From positions 47,743,429-47,807,428 of the forward strand of contig CM049312.1 in NCBI GenBank assembly GCA_026874595.1: 64,000 nt of DNA. The letters run 5' to 3'. The translations under genes were made by a program, and so were the position numbers. The notes beneath the pieces were generated by a model. The model saw only the letters and a program-made list of their open reading frames with translations, made no database searches and was not told the origin of the DNA. The DNA is from Sipunculus nudus. Lineage: Eukaryota > Annelida > Sipuncula > Golfingiida > Sipunculidae. Positions 35,939 through 49,029 of this stretch are shown piece by piece. Each line of letters begins with the position of its first letter. The first letter of the stretch is position 1.

Positions 35939-38432
35939 GCGAACCTGTGAGCTTATGCGATGGTGTGGCGTCGTCCGTCCATTAACCTATACGGCAAGAG
36001 TTAGCATCATAAAATTTAATGCAATAAATTAGTCATCTGAAAAACTCTATTGGATTTTGCTTATTTTTTGGCTAACTGCATTTTCTTAGATTTTATAGGG
36101 AATGGGGCAAAAAAAGCTTTAAAAATCTTCTTCTCCGAACTGTTCAGCCAAATATTTTCAATATTTCACAGAAATGATTCCTGGAACAATCTTTCTCAAG
36201 TTTTTCGAATGGTTTAAGTTCGGTGATTTTTGGCTGAGTTACAGGAAGTTGAACTTAGTCATCTGTCCAAAAAAGCATACTAAAATTACAATCTCAGAAA
36301 CGGCCAGAGCTATCATCACCAAATTTTATGTGTTAGTCACATGAGCCATATATGAAATTCAGGTATTGGTGGTCACCTGCATTGACCTTTTTTTGTATGG
36401 GGGTCATTGATCATCTGTATATTAACCCATAATTTCTCAGAACAGCAGGAACTACCATCCCCAGATTTTATGCAATAATCTGTCATATATCAAATGTTGT
36501 GGGATTCAGCTTATTTATGAAAAAACTGCATCTTTTATTATTCTAGATATTTTGATAAAAAGTTTATGAATATGTCAGCTTGAAAAAATGCATTTTAGCC
36601 AAAGTCTTTCAGTATGTGTAAACAGATTTGCCAACAGGCTAAGATTGTGTCTGTATATTTAAATAGGTTAAGAAACTGCCAACTATTTCAGATTTGGCAA
36701 TAGATCAAGAGTTCATTCAGTGCAGCCAGATATAGGTCAAGAGTTCAGTCAGTGCAGCCAAGCACAAGGCATGTGATCCTCTCATGGGTGACATATGAAC
36801 ACCTCATGGGCACCATGTGATCACCTCATGGGTGTCATGCCTCTCAGGGCTGCATGTGGAGCCAATCTATTTATAGCTTTGGCAGACTGCCAACTGTATT
36901 AGATTAGGCAACAGGTCAAGAGTTCACTCAGTGCATCCAGGTACAGGTCAAAAGTTCACCCAGCCTAGCCAGGTGCAGGTCATGAGTTCACTCAGTGCAG
37001 TAGCCTGAGCAAGCAAATTTGTCACAGTTCACTCGGGGCAACTTCCTTTCTCACCTCAGTGTGGTCAGCCCCATGCATCAGACTTAAGGTAAGTTTGATG
37101 TATTGGCCTGATATTTTGACCTGTCTATGCGTCTTTAATGGGTTTCTCGTTCACAAGACAGGTGTCACCACCTACAGTGACTTTTGCACAGTGTGTGACT
37201 TTTGTGCCTGCTTATTTCTGTAGAGAAATTTTATATATCATCCTGAAATTGGGCATATTTATACCTATCTAATAGCTTTGTCGTATATAAGACTGGTGGT
37301 GCCACCTACAATAATTTTTGCACAGTGTGTGTCCCTGCTTATTTCTCAGGAGGGGTTTGATATATCAGTCTGAACTTGGGCATATGTATATATCTCTGAT
37401 AGCTTCGTTGTATACAAGACTGGTGGTGCCAGCTACAATCATTTTTAGCTCAGCTGACTGTAAGTCAACTGAGGTGTAGGAATGGCGCTTTGTCCATCAT
37501 TCATACGGATATCCGGCCATCCGTTAGCAGGGCACAAATCGTAACAGCTTGTCCTAGAAACTTCTTAAGTGATAATCCAGGGAGGTCAATAAAAAATCTC
37601 CTTTGAAACCTGAAATTTGGTCACTGCAACCTATATCCTTTGAGCTATGGGGCTTGAAAGTACCCCCCAGAATAGTAAGAAATTTGATACAAAACCTCCA
37701 ATATCTTGATAATTAATGTATGGTTTGTCATGAATCTTGCCTTGAAGATTGACCATGACTAGTTTTGTCAGTTCCTGAAACGTGGTGGTGCCACCTGTAT
37801 TTTTTCTATTTTAACAAATATTTTTCTATTTATTTACTAAAAATAAACTGGCTTCAAACTTGATTTAATAATGACCAACCACATAAGTAAATTCATTTTG
37901 ATTAACAGGGTCCAGCAATCTAAGTTGAAGGTCACAGGAGCCACATCTTTAAAAAGATTGTGGATGCACTGTAAATCAAACTTTTCATCCTTAACTTTCC
38001 AACTTTCACACATGGCTTACTTGCCTAAGGTGAGAAAACCTGTAGAATTTGAGATTATCTGGTCAGAGGTCAAGGTCACTTTTTAAAAGATTGTTACAAT
38101 AATCCTAATGCTGCAAGTTCAAGGATATTAAGTTCTAAGAATTTTTGGTCACAAGGTCATTGGTTAAGGTCACAGGACTGTCATTCTGAAAAATTTCTTT
38201 AAAAATATCCTTATAGACAAAATTCAACTGAGCGTTGAGACCCATGGGTCCCTAGTTGTGTTGTGTGCACCCATGCCAGAATTTCAGCAGTGATGTTTGT
38301 GTAATTGTTTCTTATTCAAAATGTTTAGTACCTGCATTGTTCATATACATGAGAAGTAATGGTCCAGCATTGAAGCATTATACCTGGTGTATTTCCCAAT
38401 GCACAGGTTCGCATTAGGCCTGTAGGCCTTGT
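35939..38432 (+). mobile_element. Family B-E element, copy 2, with nested family D
   Basis: GCGAACCTGTGAGC start in a T-run; 3' CACAGGTTCGC, AGGCCTGTAGGCCT, TTG to about 38432. The interior is the shortest of the complete copies: family B body, minisatellite at 36700-36990, then family D (37447-38255) where copies 1 and 3 hold family C. Confidence 0.75.
37447..38255 (+). mobile_element. Family D element nested in B-E copy 2
   Basis: AGCTCAGCTGACTGTAAGTC start; end CAACTGAGCGTTGAGACCC, ATGGGTC, CCTAG|TT. The 3' terminus here is CTAG rather than CTTG. The 37871-38086 open frame is D interior (AAGGTCACAGGA repeats), not a gene. Confidence 0.75.
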
Positions 38433-40763
38433 TTAAATATTATGTAATTGTGAATGAACTATTTAATCGTGTAAGTATTGTTGAATAAAGTGGAAATCCT
38501 ATATGTATATACACTATATTAATACAGAGATGTTGTAACTCCCATCATTCCAGCCCTCCCCCCCCCCCCCCCACCACCACCACCACCAAGTCCTTGCATC
38601 TGGGGACTAGGGACATCAGTTATATTTCAACTGTATACATTTTATAAAATAAAAAATACATATATTTAATAATATATATTATGTAAAATAGATCCAATTG
38701 AGCAAATGTGTAAACTACTGAACTGTCAACAATTTATCAAAAAGCCAGCTAATGATCATGGTAATAATATACATCTTATGTTCACAAATTGCTCACACGC
38801 TTCAATTTTGACATTAGAGGATGCATGGTTTGGTCACAAAATATTATTTGCAACAATTTCTTACTCATCAATACAAACCAATCATGTCAACCAGCCATGG
38901 CATATATTACCTTTTCCTCATAGACTTGATCTCCATTTGATATTATTTTCGATTTTTACCTTCAAAGTCAACTTCAGCTTAGCAAAGTGACCCATATTTA
39001 TAGCACCATGTCTTGAATGTTTACATCAAGTCTTTGGTTAACAGTGTTCTAGGCTGTTACATAACACCTTCACTCCTTGCCTACTGCTTCTATGAGTGTC
39101 TGGGTAATGCTGGGTGAGGCAGTAATTACCAGAGAGCCTTTCTTCTCTCTCCCTTTCCCTTTCTCTCTTTCTCTGGCAGTCTAGCTCTCTTTCTCTCTCT
39201 CTTTCTCTCTCTCTCACCCCTATGCCTCCCTTCCTCCCTCAACCCCATTCTGTTGACAGGTACTATAAACCTGATTTATTGGATATATATGTTGATGCAA
39301 TTAAGAGATGTGAATCAATTGAAATATTCACATATATATGTTATACTCTAAATGTATAGTTACATTTTCAAACCTTGAAAAAAAATGATGTTATGAAAAA
39401 AGGAATTTATGTAAAAATTGTTCATACTATCCTGGCTCAGAAGAATGGGAATTAAAATGATTTGCTTTGTTTCTCTAGCTTTCTGTCTGTTTTAAATATT
39501 TAACAATTATGAATAAACTTTTCTTTTCTGTAAGCACTGATTAATTAAATTTCATATCCTGTACATATATGCAAGTGTATTGTAACTCCCACAATCCCCT
39601 TCCCCCACCCCACTAAGTCCTTGCTCCTTGGCACTGCGAACAATAGTTCTATTGCTATAGCATAAAATTTAATAATTTGAAGAAAATATATACAGAGAGA
39701 CAGAGGTGTTGTAACTCCCATCATAACCCCCCCCCCCCCCCATCAAGTCCTTCTGCCTGTGGAGTGGGGACTTTATAGCAACTGTATACATATCATAAAA
39801 TAGAAAAAAAAGTTTATTAAAAAAATTTGATCTCATTAGACAAATGTGTAAAATGTTGAACTGTCAACAGCCTGTCAGAAAGGTATCCAATGGAAAAGCA
39901 TGGTCAGATCTTAAAATATTATTTGCAACAGTTTCTTTAATCATATCAACCAACCATGGCCTAGAGTACCTCTTTCTCTCAGAGTTTATCTACATTTCAT
40001 AATTTTTTAGATTTTAACCTTCCAGGTGTTTAAGTACTGTTGAATGCTCCGTCCCTCTCTCTCCATCTCCTTTTCTCTCTACATCCAACCCTCTTTGCTG
40101 CCTACACTGTTTCCTTCTCCGAACCCCATCCCATGCCAGCCTCAGTGAACAAGAACAAGATGAATCAGATATATTCATATTTTTATATATTGTATAACTA
40201 TTTGTTACCTATGTACATGCCAGAAATTATGTAAATATTGTGAAATATGTAGACATGGTGGGCATCAATATAATGTACCTTGTCAAGACCTAAGAGATAT
40301 CATGTCATACAGTCACAATTCATAAATCCCCTCTTCAGCATAGTTAATCATAACATTATATCTGTCAAATTGAAATCTTGTGGACTTCCATACACTATAG
40401 ATCCTTCAACAAATAGCCTTATCATCATTCAACCACTGCTTAGTGTACTGTCATTGCATTCATATTTGCTCAAATATATCCCTATTTTCAACAGCTCCCA
40501 AATAAATAAAAAATAAACCACTATATTTACTCCATTTTAATCCATCAGTCAGGTTATTTCATACATCATTTTCTCACATATTACATTATATTCCTTTATA
40601 ATAGCCTAACATGTCCATGATATTCATAAGGTTTGTCGACTAAATATAGTATCACAATGGTGATACATTTATAGTCCAATCATGATCAGCTGAGCGCCGT
40701 GACCCAAGGGTCCCTTGTGTGTAGATTGATGTGAAGGTAGTCCAAAGTGAATATTATATTTTT
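38433..40763 (+). mobile_element. Family A 3' regions (two, truncated) with EEP remnant and simple repeats
   Basis: 38697-38945 holds a decayed endonuclease-like segment (CKLLNCQQFI ... FTNCSHASIL ... GHKILFATI), followed by a broken 3' end at about 38975. 39133-39222 is a CT-rich run. A second 3' region ends with CAGCTGAGC (40688), GACCCAAGGGTC, CCTTGT. 40719-40763 duplicates 23190-23237 and hosts the next element. No gene. Confidence 0.6.
39133..39222. repeat. Polypyrimidine (CT)n-rich run
   Basis: Almost pure C/T for about 90 bases, interrupted by GGCAGTCTAG. Confidence 0.85.
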
Positions 40764-43122
40764 AGCGAACCTGTGAGCTTATGCGATGGTGCGGCAGCGT
40801 CCATCGTGCGTCGTGTGTCATCCGTCGTGCGTCGTCTGTACATTAACCATAGCTTTCTAAAAAACGGCAGGAGCTAGCATCAGCAAATATTTTGCAAATA
40901 ATCAGTCATCCAAAAAACTATATCGGATTTTGTTTATTTTTTTTTCTAACTGCATTTTCTTAGATTTTATAGGGAAAAAGCTAAAAAAAATTAAAAAATC
41001 TTCTTCTCTAAAACTGTCCAGCCAAATTGTCCAATATTTCACAGAAATGATCCCTCGAACAATCTTTCTCAATTTTTTTGAATGATTCCAGTTCGGAGAT
41101 TTTTGGCCGAGTAACAGGAGGTTTAACTTAGTTAACTGTGTTACCTGTGCAAAAAAGCATATTAAAATTTAAATCTCAGAAACGGCTGGAGCAATCATCA
41201 CCAAATTTCATGCCAATGTTGGTCACATAAGTCATATCTGAAATTGAGGTATTGGTGGCGACACCTGCATTGGCCTTTTTTGTACGGGGTCATCAGTGCC
41301 TGTATCACACTGAGGGCTACAAAAATCTTCTTCTCTGAAACCATATGGCCAAAATGTTTAATATCGCACAGAAATGATCCTAGGGTAGTGCTTTCTGAAG
41401 TTTGTTCAAATGGTCTCAGTTCAGTGACTTTTGGCTAAGTTATGGGAAGCTGTATTTAGTCATATGCCATAACAGCCCATTTTAGCTCAGTGGCTACAAA
41501 GATCTTCTCAAAAACCACTGGGCCAAATTCTTAAATCTCACACACATTAATTATCCTCAGATGTTGATAATTCAAGTTTGTTCAAATGGTTTTGGTTCAG
41601 TGCTTTTTGGCTGAGTTACGGGAAGCTGAACTTCGCAAGTTTGCTGTATCTTCCTATATGAGTTATAAACCTGCAAAACGTTTTTCGACTGATGCCACTG
41701 AAGCCAGTTTGTTAAATATTTTACAAGAATAATCCCTACAATTATTCTTATAATAATTGTCATTAATGGTTACACATGAATGATTTTTGGCTGAATTATG
41801 GAGCTTGAATTGAGTCATTTTACCATATATGTTAGCTGTGTGATGCTGTTACATCTAGCCTGGCACCAGTTTATCAGCATCTATTACATCATGCCACTAG
41901 ACATTTAGATTTTAGGTTATCTTTGGTTAATATTGACAAAGTTTTTTTTAAAGCTTTTAAAAAAATTTAGATTTATGATTTAAGTTATTAATCATACCAG
42001 ACAATGATACAATCATGGATATTCAGCTCTCTGTGGCTATATAATGACAACTGTACATGGATTATAAATTATTGGTATCCCTACTCAACTTAATTCAAGA
42101 ATTTGCCATCAATGAGATATATCTGTATTTTAATTTTGCATTTAGTATGTATCCATAATAATTTTATATATATTCCTGATTTCTTTCTTATAAAAAGTCA
42201 GCTGAAAGCATTTTGTATTGGGAAAATAAATTTCAAAGTTATTTCAAGTAGGGACCACTTTTGTGTACAGATGGCAGCACTTGGTTTACCATTGGCAGAT
42301 TGCCAGTGCCTTGATGTTGGCCATTAGCCAAGATGATGTCAGCTCTATAAATAGTTTTGGCACAGTGCCAGGATTGGAAGAAATGCAGCCAGGTATAGGT
42401 CAAGAGTTCACTCAGTGCAGTAGCTGCATTCTATTTATAGCTTTGGCAGACTGCTCACTGCATCATATTTGGCACCAAAGTGCATAAAATCTATTTATAG
42501 CTTTGGCAGACTGCCAACTGTGTCAGATTATGCAACAGGTCAAGAGCTCACTCAGTGCAGCTAGGTACAGGTCAAAAGTTTACTCAGTCTAGCCAGGTGC
42601 AGGTCAAGGGTTCACTCAGTGCAGTAGCTTGAGGCAGCAATTTGTCACAGGTCACTCGGGGGCAACTGCCTTACTCACCTAAGCCTTGTCAGCTCAGTGT
42701 ATCAAACTCTGGGGAATTTTGATGTATCGGACTGACATTTTTACCTGTCTATGCGTCTTTGAGGGTATTCTTATTTACAAGACAGGTGGTGCCACCTTCA
42801 TTGACTTTTGCAGTGTATGCCCCTGCTTATTTCTACAGAGGAATTTTATACATCAGCCTAAAATTGGGCATGTTTATACATATCGGGTAGCTTTATAGTG
42901 TACAAAACTGGTGGCACCACCTACAATGATTTTTGCACAGTGTATGTTCCTGCTTATTTCATAGGAGGGGTTTGTTTGACATACTGGTGGTGCCAGCTAC
43001 AATCATTGTATCTGCCAAAACAGAGTTTTGCGGATACTATGTTTTCAGTCGGACGCCGACGCTGCCGCGATCACCGCATAGGTTTCTGGAGAACTCCTCC
43101 ATAACCATTCGGCAGAATTTTT

Positions 43123-43178
43123 AGCTCAGCTGACTGAAAGTCATCTGAGCTATAGCGATCACTCTTTGTCCGTCGTCC

Positions 43179-43220
<42 letters not shown>

Positions 43221-45535
43221 CTGTCCGTTAACCAGGCACAAATCGTAACCGCTAGAACTGGAATCTTCTTACTTGACATCCTGGGAGGTCCATGACAAAT
43301 CTCCTTGGAAACCAGAAATTAGGTCTCTGTTACCCATATCCATCGAGCTATGGGGCCCCAAAGTACCCCCCAGAAAAGTCCAAAATTTCATACAAAAACT
43401 TCAATATCTCATTAACTACTTGACTGATGGTCATGATTTTTGGCATACATATTGATCATGAGAGGTTCCATCAGTTCCTGAAGACTGGTGGCGCCACCTG
43501 TATTTTTCGATTTTTTACGAATTTTTTTCTCTATTTTTGAGACCTTTCAAAATGTAAACATCTGTTAACAAGGCACAAATCGTAAAGACTGGACCTAGAA
43601 TCTTCATTCTTGACACACTGAGAGACCTATGAAAAGTCTCCATGGAAACCAGAAATTAGGTCTCTGTTACCCATATTCTTCGAGCTATGGAGCCCTAAAG
43701 TACCCCCAAGAAAAGTAAAAAATTTCATACGAAAACTTCAATATCTCATGACTGATGGTCATGATTTGTGGCATAACTTTTGATCATGAGATGTGTCATC
43801 ACTTCCTGCAGACTGGTGGCGCCACCTATGTTATCTATCAAGAGGGTACAAATTGCAACAACTGGACCTAGAAACTTCATTCTTGTCATGCAAGGAGGCC
43901 CATGAATATTGTCTGTGGAAACTTGAAATTAGGTCTCTGTTACCCATATCCTTCAAGCTATAGGACTCTGAAGTATCTTAAGTGTTTTATGCTCAGCTGA
44001 CTGTAAGTCATCTGAAGTATCCCTCAGAATAATGGACAATTTGATACAAAAGCTCAAGTATCTAAACAACTATTGCAGTGATCACCATGATTCTTTGCAT
44101 GGATATTGATCATGGAATGTGTCATCAGTTTCTGCAGTATGGTGGCGCCACCTGTATTTTTTTAATTTTTACAAATTTTTTTCTCTATTTTTGAGACCTC
44201 TTAAAGATGCGGTCATCTGTTAACATGGCACAAATCGTAACAACTGGACCTAGAATCTTCTCTCTTGACATGCTGAGAGGCCCATGAAAAGTTTCCTTAA
44301 AAACTTGAAATTAGGTCTCTGTTACCCATAACCTCTGAGCTATGGGGCTCCGAAGTACCCCCCAGAATAATGGAAAATTTGATACAAAAGCTCAAGTATC
44401 TGAACAATTATTATATTGATCACCATGATTCTTTGCATGGATATTGATCATGAAATGTTTCATCAGTTTCTGCATTCTGGTGGCGCCACCTGTATTTTTT
44501 CAATTTTTAGCTCAGCTGACTGAAAGTCATCTGAGCTGTAGGGATCATCTTTTGTCCGTCGTCCGTCCGGCCATCCAGGCGTCTGTCTGTTAACAGGGCA
44601 CAAATCGTAACCGCTAAACCGGGAATCTTCTTACCTGAAATCCTGGGAGGTCTATGGAAATTCTCCTTGGAAACCTGAAATTAGGTCACTGTGACCTATA
44701 TTCTTTGAGCTATGGGGTTCTGAAGTACCCCCCATAATAATGCAAAATTTAATACAAAAGCTCAAGTATCTGAACAACTAATGCATTAATCACCATGATT
44801 CTTTGCATGGATATTGATCATGGAGTGTTTCATCAATTTCTGGAGATTGGTGGCGCCACCTATATTTTTTTTATTTTTTACGATTTTTTTTCTCTAGTTT
44901 TGTGATCTTAAACATTTGGTCATCTGTAAACAAAGCACAAATCATAATGACTGGACCTAGAATCTTCTGTCCTCACCTCCAGGGAAGCCCATAAAAGGTC
45001 TACATGGAAACCCGAAATAAGGTCCCTGTTACCCATATTCTGTGAGCTATGAGGCTCCGAAGTACTCCCCAGAATAAAGATTTGGTCATCTGTTAACAGA
45101 GCACAAATTATAATGACTTGACCTAGAATCTCCTTTCTTGATATGCTGGGAGGCCCCTGAAAAGTCTCCTTGTGCACCTGAAATTACATCTCTGTTACCC
45201 ATATCCTTCATCCTATGTGGCTTTGAAATACCCCCCAGAATAAACATTTGGATTTGTTAACAGGGCACAAATCATAATAACTGGACCTAGAATTTTATTT
45301 TTTGACATGCTGGGAGACCCCTGAAAAGTCATCTTGTAAACCTTGAAAATAGGTGTCTGTTACCCATATCCTTCATGCTACAGAGCTCCATAGTACCCCA
45401 ATGAATATTGGATGATTTTATACAAAAGGTCAAGTTTGGAAAAAGTATTTCATTCAAATTTGACATTCAGATGATAAAATTACTTTTGTCAATGTCTTCC
45501 TGGTCAGCTGAGCTTCATGACCCCCGGGTCACTTG
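43123..45535 (+). mobile_element. Family D element with tandem internal units, nested in family C
   Basis: 5' hairpin AGCTCAGCTGACTGAAAGTC, a (CTGT)n/(CCGT)n run, then 300-400-base units starting near 43553, 43845, 44215, 44509 (this one with a full second 5' hairpin), 44920, 45085 and 45245. Units carry CCTAGAATCTTC, GAGCTATGGGGC, AAGTACCCCCCAGAA and, in most, CTGGTGGCGCCACCTGTATTTTT (palindromes 43487, 43815, 44141, 44479, 44849). 3' end CAGCTGAGC (45505), GACCCCCGGGTC, ACTTG. The unfilled site at 29630-29650 shows insertion within a short T-run. No gene. Confidence 0.82.
43168..43227 (+). repeat. (CTGT)n/(CCGT)n microsatellite
   Basis: About 14 tetranucleotide units directly downstream of the family D 5' hairpin. 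Confidence 0.9.
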
Positions 45536-47228
45536 TTTAAAATTCAGAATTATGATCGGTCACATGTGAACTGCTGCGCCCTCATTTTTGGTTGACCTCT
45601 GACCTTTCCTCTCTGCCCAGTGTCCATTTGTGTGTCTGTTTCCACACATAAACCCACATATCTTGGGAACCGTTTGACGGATAAGGCTAAAGATTTTGCA
45701 CAAATGAAGCCCATGCAAAGCTTTATAACATACACTAAAAATGGTGGTGCCACCTGCAACCATTTTTGCACAGCGTCCATCTGTTCATCAGCTTTGGGAT
45801 AAAAACACTCATATCTCTGCATTGGTTGGACTTATCCACCTGAAATTTTGCATTTGTATAAATTCTGGAGCTTTCTTGATTTTATGACAGGTGGCGCTAC
45901 CTACATTCACATTTAAGCTGCAGACATCCAAGCTCATATCTCAGGAACTGTTTGACCAGTTGGGCTAAAATTTTGCATGTATATAGATCTCCCATATCTC
46001 TTTATCATATGCAAAACTGGTGGTGCCACCTGTCACCATTTTTGCACAGCGTCCATCTGTTCATCTGCCTTGGGATAAAATCACTCATATCTTGGCAGTG
46101 GTTTGACTTATCCACCTGATATTTTGCAGGTTTATACATCCTTGACAGCTTTCTTGATTTTATGACAGGTGGCGCCACCTACATTCACATTTAAGGTGCA
46201 GACATCCAAGCTCATATCTCGGGAACCTTGACCAGTTGGGCCTAAATTTTGCATGTGTATAGATCTCCCATAGCTCTTTATCATATGCAAAACTGGTGGT
46301 GCCACCTGCCACCATTTTTGCACAGTGTCTATCTGTTCATCTGCCTTTGGACAGAATTACTCATATCTCGGCAGTGGTTTGACATATCCCCCTGAAATTT
46401 TGCATGTGTATAGATCTCACATAGCTCTTAATCATACACAAAATTTGTGGTGCCACCTGCCACCATTTTTGCACAGCGTCCGTCTGTTTGTCTGCCGTGG
46501 GCTAAAATTACTCATATCTCAGTAGTGGTTTGACTTATCCACCTGAAATTTTGCATGTTTATACATCTTGGATAGCTTTCTGGATTTTTTGGCAGGTGGC
46601 GCCACCTACATTTATGTATATGCTGCAGACATTCAGGCTTAAATCTCAGGACTGGTTTGACTTATTCCCCTGAAATTTGCATGTGTATAGATCTCATATA
46701 TCTCTTAATCATACACAAAATTGGTTGTGCCACCTGCCACCATTTTTGCACAGCGTCCGTCTGTTTATCTGCCTTGGGATAAAAACACTCATATCTCTGC
46801 ATCAGTTAGACTTATCCATATGAAATTTTGCATGTGTATACATCCTGGACAGCTTTCTTGATTTTATGACAGGTGGCGCCACCTACATACACATTTCGGC
46901 TGCAGACATCCAGGCTATTATGCAACACACCTCACTCTATTTTCCCTTGCCACTCAATCTATGCCTCACTTCACCTTTCCCACTCTGATTTTGGCAGATA
47001 CACGTAGTCGCTTGTTGAATACCCATATTCTAGTTTTTGTGTTGTGTGCACCCATGCCAGAACTGCAGCAGTGATTTTTGTTTAATTGTTTCTTGTTCTA
47101 AGTGTTTAGTATTTGCATTGTTCATATACATGTTACACATGTTCTTGAAAAGTAATGGTCCAGCATTGAAGCATTATACCTGGTGTAATCTCATTTCACA
47201 GGTTCGCATTAGGCCTGTAGGCCTTGTT

Positions 47229-47917
47229 ATTTTTTTAATGTAAATAAAATTCATAAAACCAGGTACTTATGATCATTTTTTAAATTTGTGATATTTGTTT
47301 GTTCTGGATTCTCAAGAACTTGGTTTGGCTGAAACTGAATAAATACAAGACATGGTGCAGTACTTTGCAAATGTATTTGAATGCAAATATGAATATGTAC
47401 TCCATAATTTCATGTATAAGGATAGGAATACAGGTAAAATTGAAAGTATTTGAATACAAATGCATTCATGAATATATTCTATGACATATTTTAATAATCA
47501 TTTATTTCGATAATATTATTAAAAAATCTTTGATGAAAAAAAACAGATGATACTGTTATTATTTTTAATTTAAATTATATTGGACACAATATTTGTTATT
47601 AAGTTTTAATAAATAGTTTTAACTTTTCCTATAATTCTGCTGCAATGTAGGTAAAATTTCATGGCCAAGTCAAAACCTGTGTGATAATAGCACACCATTT
47701 CCAACTGTAAATAATATAAATGACATCAGTCCTCTTCCCTGTCAACTAGGATATTACCATAATCTTACATAACTTGAGTCAAACACCATCAACTCATAAT
47801 CACCATCAACTCATAATAGAGCTTATATTACACAACAAAACCAGCCTTTGCCTACCTCCTCTTCCAAATCATATTTTATGATCATATATAACAGCTGAGC
47901 GCCGTGGGTTCCTTGTT
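47229..47917 (+). mobile_element. Family A 3' region
   Basis: Continues sequence paralogous to 23240-23760 after the B-E insertion. Ends CAGCTGAGCGCCGTGGGTTC CTTGTT; the first arm of the 3' palindrome has been deleted. Confidence 0.7.
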
Positions 47918-48240
47918 ATTACAAATTTATGAAACTTGTAAATTAAAAAAAATGAATCTGATTAAATCTTTAAATGGAAAAAGTGGATATGCTAAAAAAA
48001 TAGGGCTTAATATAAACTTAAATGCTTAATTTCCCTGAAAGTGAAATGAAGGTATCAGTCATTTCTGTCCACTTGCCTGTCCATCTGTAAATTTTTCATG
48101 TGCATCACAGTATCTCAGAATTTTTCTTCATGACAGTCTTGTCAGAGTATTAGTTTTGCAGTCATATATTAAGAACTTTACTGTAACCAAGTAGGAGGGC
48201 CATTTCATCTTAGCTATTCTTATGCTTATACAGTCTAATT
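47918..48240 (+). mobile_element. Family A interior fragment
   Basis: AAAAAGTGGATATGC, CTTGCCTGTC, AACCAAGTAGGAGGGCC, as at 11100-11370. Broken by the next feature. Confidence 0.65.
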
Positions 48241-48530
48241 ATCTTCTTTCATTCACCAACCTTGGGACTGGAGGAATTTTAGGCGGTAAGCGACGATGGC
48301 GGTTGATCGAGGGGTCCAAATGGGATGTGCAGGGTAGCTAAAACCGGGTCATGCATTTCTTAGGCTCATCTTTAACTAGTCAAATTACAAAACGTCTTAT
48401 ACATTTATATAACTAAATACCCATAGAAAGAAAAAAAAAATATAAATAACTACAGAAAAATACAGTGTGTACAATTTCTTTACAAAGATATACATGTATT
48501 TTATATCCGGTCAAAATATAAACTTCTCCT

Positions 48531-49020
48531 AGTGCAGTTTCACTTTCTTTGAGTGTGCCCCGAAGAATTCCTTAATGGAGCATTATTTGCCAGCTTGTGA
48601 CTGAAGAGCTATATTCTTTGGTCCATTCTGTAAAAATGCGTCAATATCAGACTGTTTGCTGTAGTTGGAGCTCTCAAAATATCATGTGACAGCCTTCATG
48701 GCCTGCTGGACTTTGGCGGATGTGTGCGGAAGTGGGTGAACTATTTCTCAGGTTCAGAGGTTGGACAGGCTGTATCATCGTAGTCTGTCACTGTTTCCAA
48801 GATATCTTGATTGTTCAAAGATTATGCTGTTCGTATATTCTGCTTGGCATTGACAAATTCCCGAGACACTCTGTCACTCGTTGTAGAAGTGGAAGGATAC
48901 TGTTTGCTTCTGGACTGCCGTGCTGATCTTTTTCATTCTGCTGGTCACCACTGGGTATAAATCCTGTGTTTCCAACAATTGCCGATGGTGAGGCTGCTGA
49001 CGGAATACCAGGCACGCTCT
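48531..49020 (-). pseudogene. Decayed coding end with PCNA-binding-like motif, possibly pogo/Tigger transposase
   Basis: Minus-strand reading from 48722 down to TAG at 48531-48533 gives TSAKVQQAMKAVT, stop, YFESSNYSKQSDIDAF, LQNGPKNIALQSQAGK, stop, CSIKEFFGAHSKKVKLH, end. SIKEFF with a stop codon where the glutamine of a PIP box would sit, close to a basic C-terminus, looks like a PCNA-interacting tail. Upstream, in other frames, acidic coding-like text continues (QDILETVTDYDDTACPTSEP). Pogo/Tigger transposases are known to end this way, after an acidic region and a helical AL..L..YFE segment, but this is inference. The block interrupts a family A copy (left 48240, right 49030). Stops and frameshifts show it is dead. 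Confidence 0.45.
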
Positions 49021-49029
49021 TTGTCGAAC

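Larger units (their letters stand above)
43011..47033 (+). mobile_element. Family C Helitron-like element, copy 4, split by family D
   Basis: A|TCTGCCAAAAC start, hairpin partner GTTTTGCGGATAC; family D enters at 43123 and family C resumes at about 45536 with AAAATTCAGAATTATG, as at 29640-29655. End GATACACGTAGTCGCTTG..., ACCCATATT, CTAG|T. GGTGGCGCCACC at 46168, 46595 and 46872. Confidence 0.78.
40764..47228 (+). mobile_element. Family B-E element, copy 3, with family C and D nested inside
   Basis: AGCGAACCTGTGAGC start; 3' CACAGGTTCGC, AGGCCTGTAGGCCT, TTGTT at about 47200-47228. Flanks GTGAATATTATA (left) and ATTTTTTTAATGTAAATAAA (right) are contiguous at 23215-23250, so the insertion site is known. 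Interior parallels copy 1 but without family G or the local duplication. Family C occupies 43011-47033, itself split by family D. Confidence 0.8.

Noticed and set aside
37871-38086. 71-codon frame in the nested family D copy
   Set aside because: Built from AAGGTCACAGG-type repeats found in other D fragments with stops.
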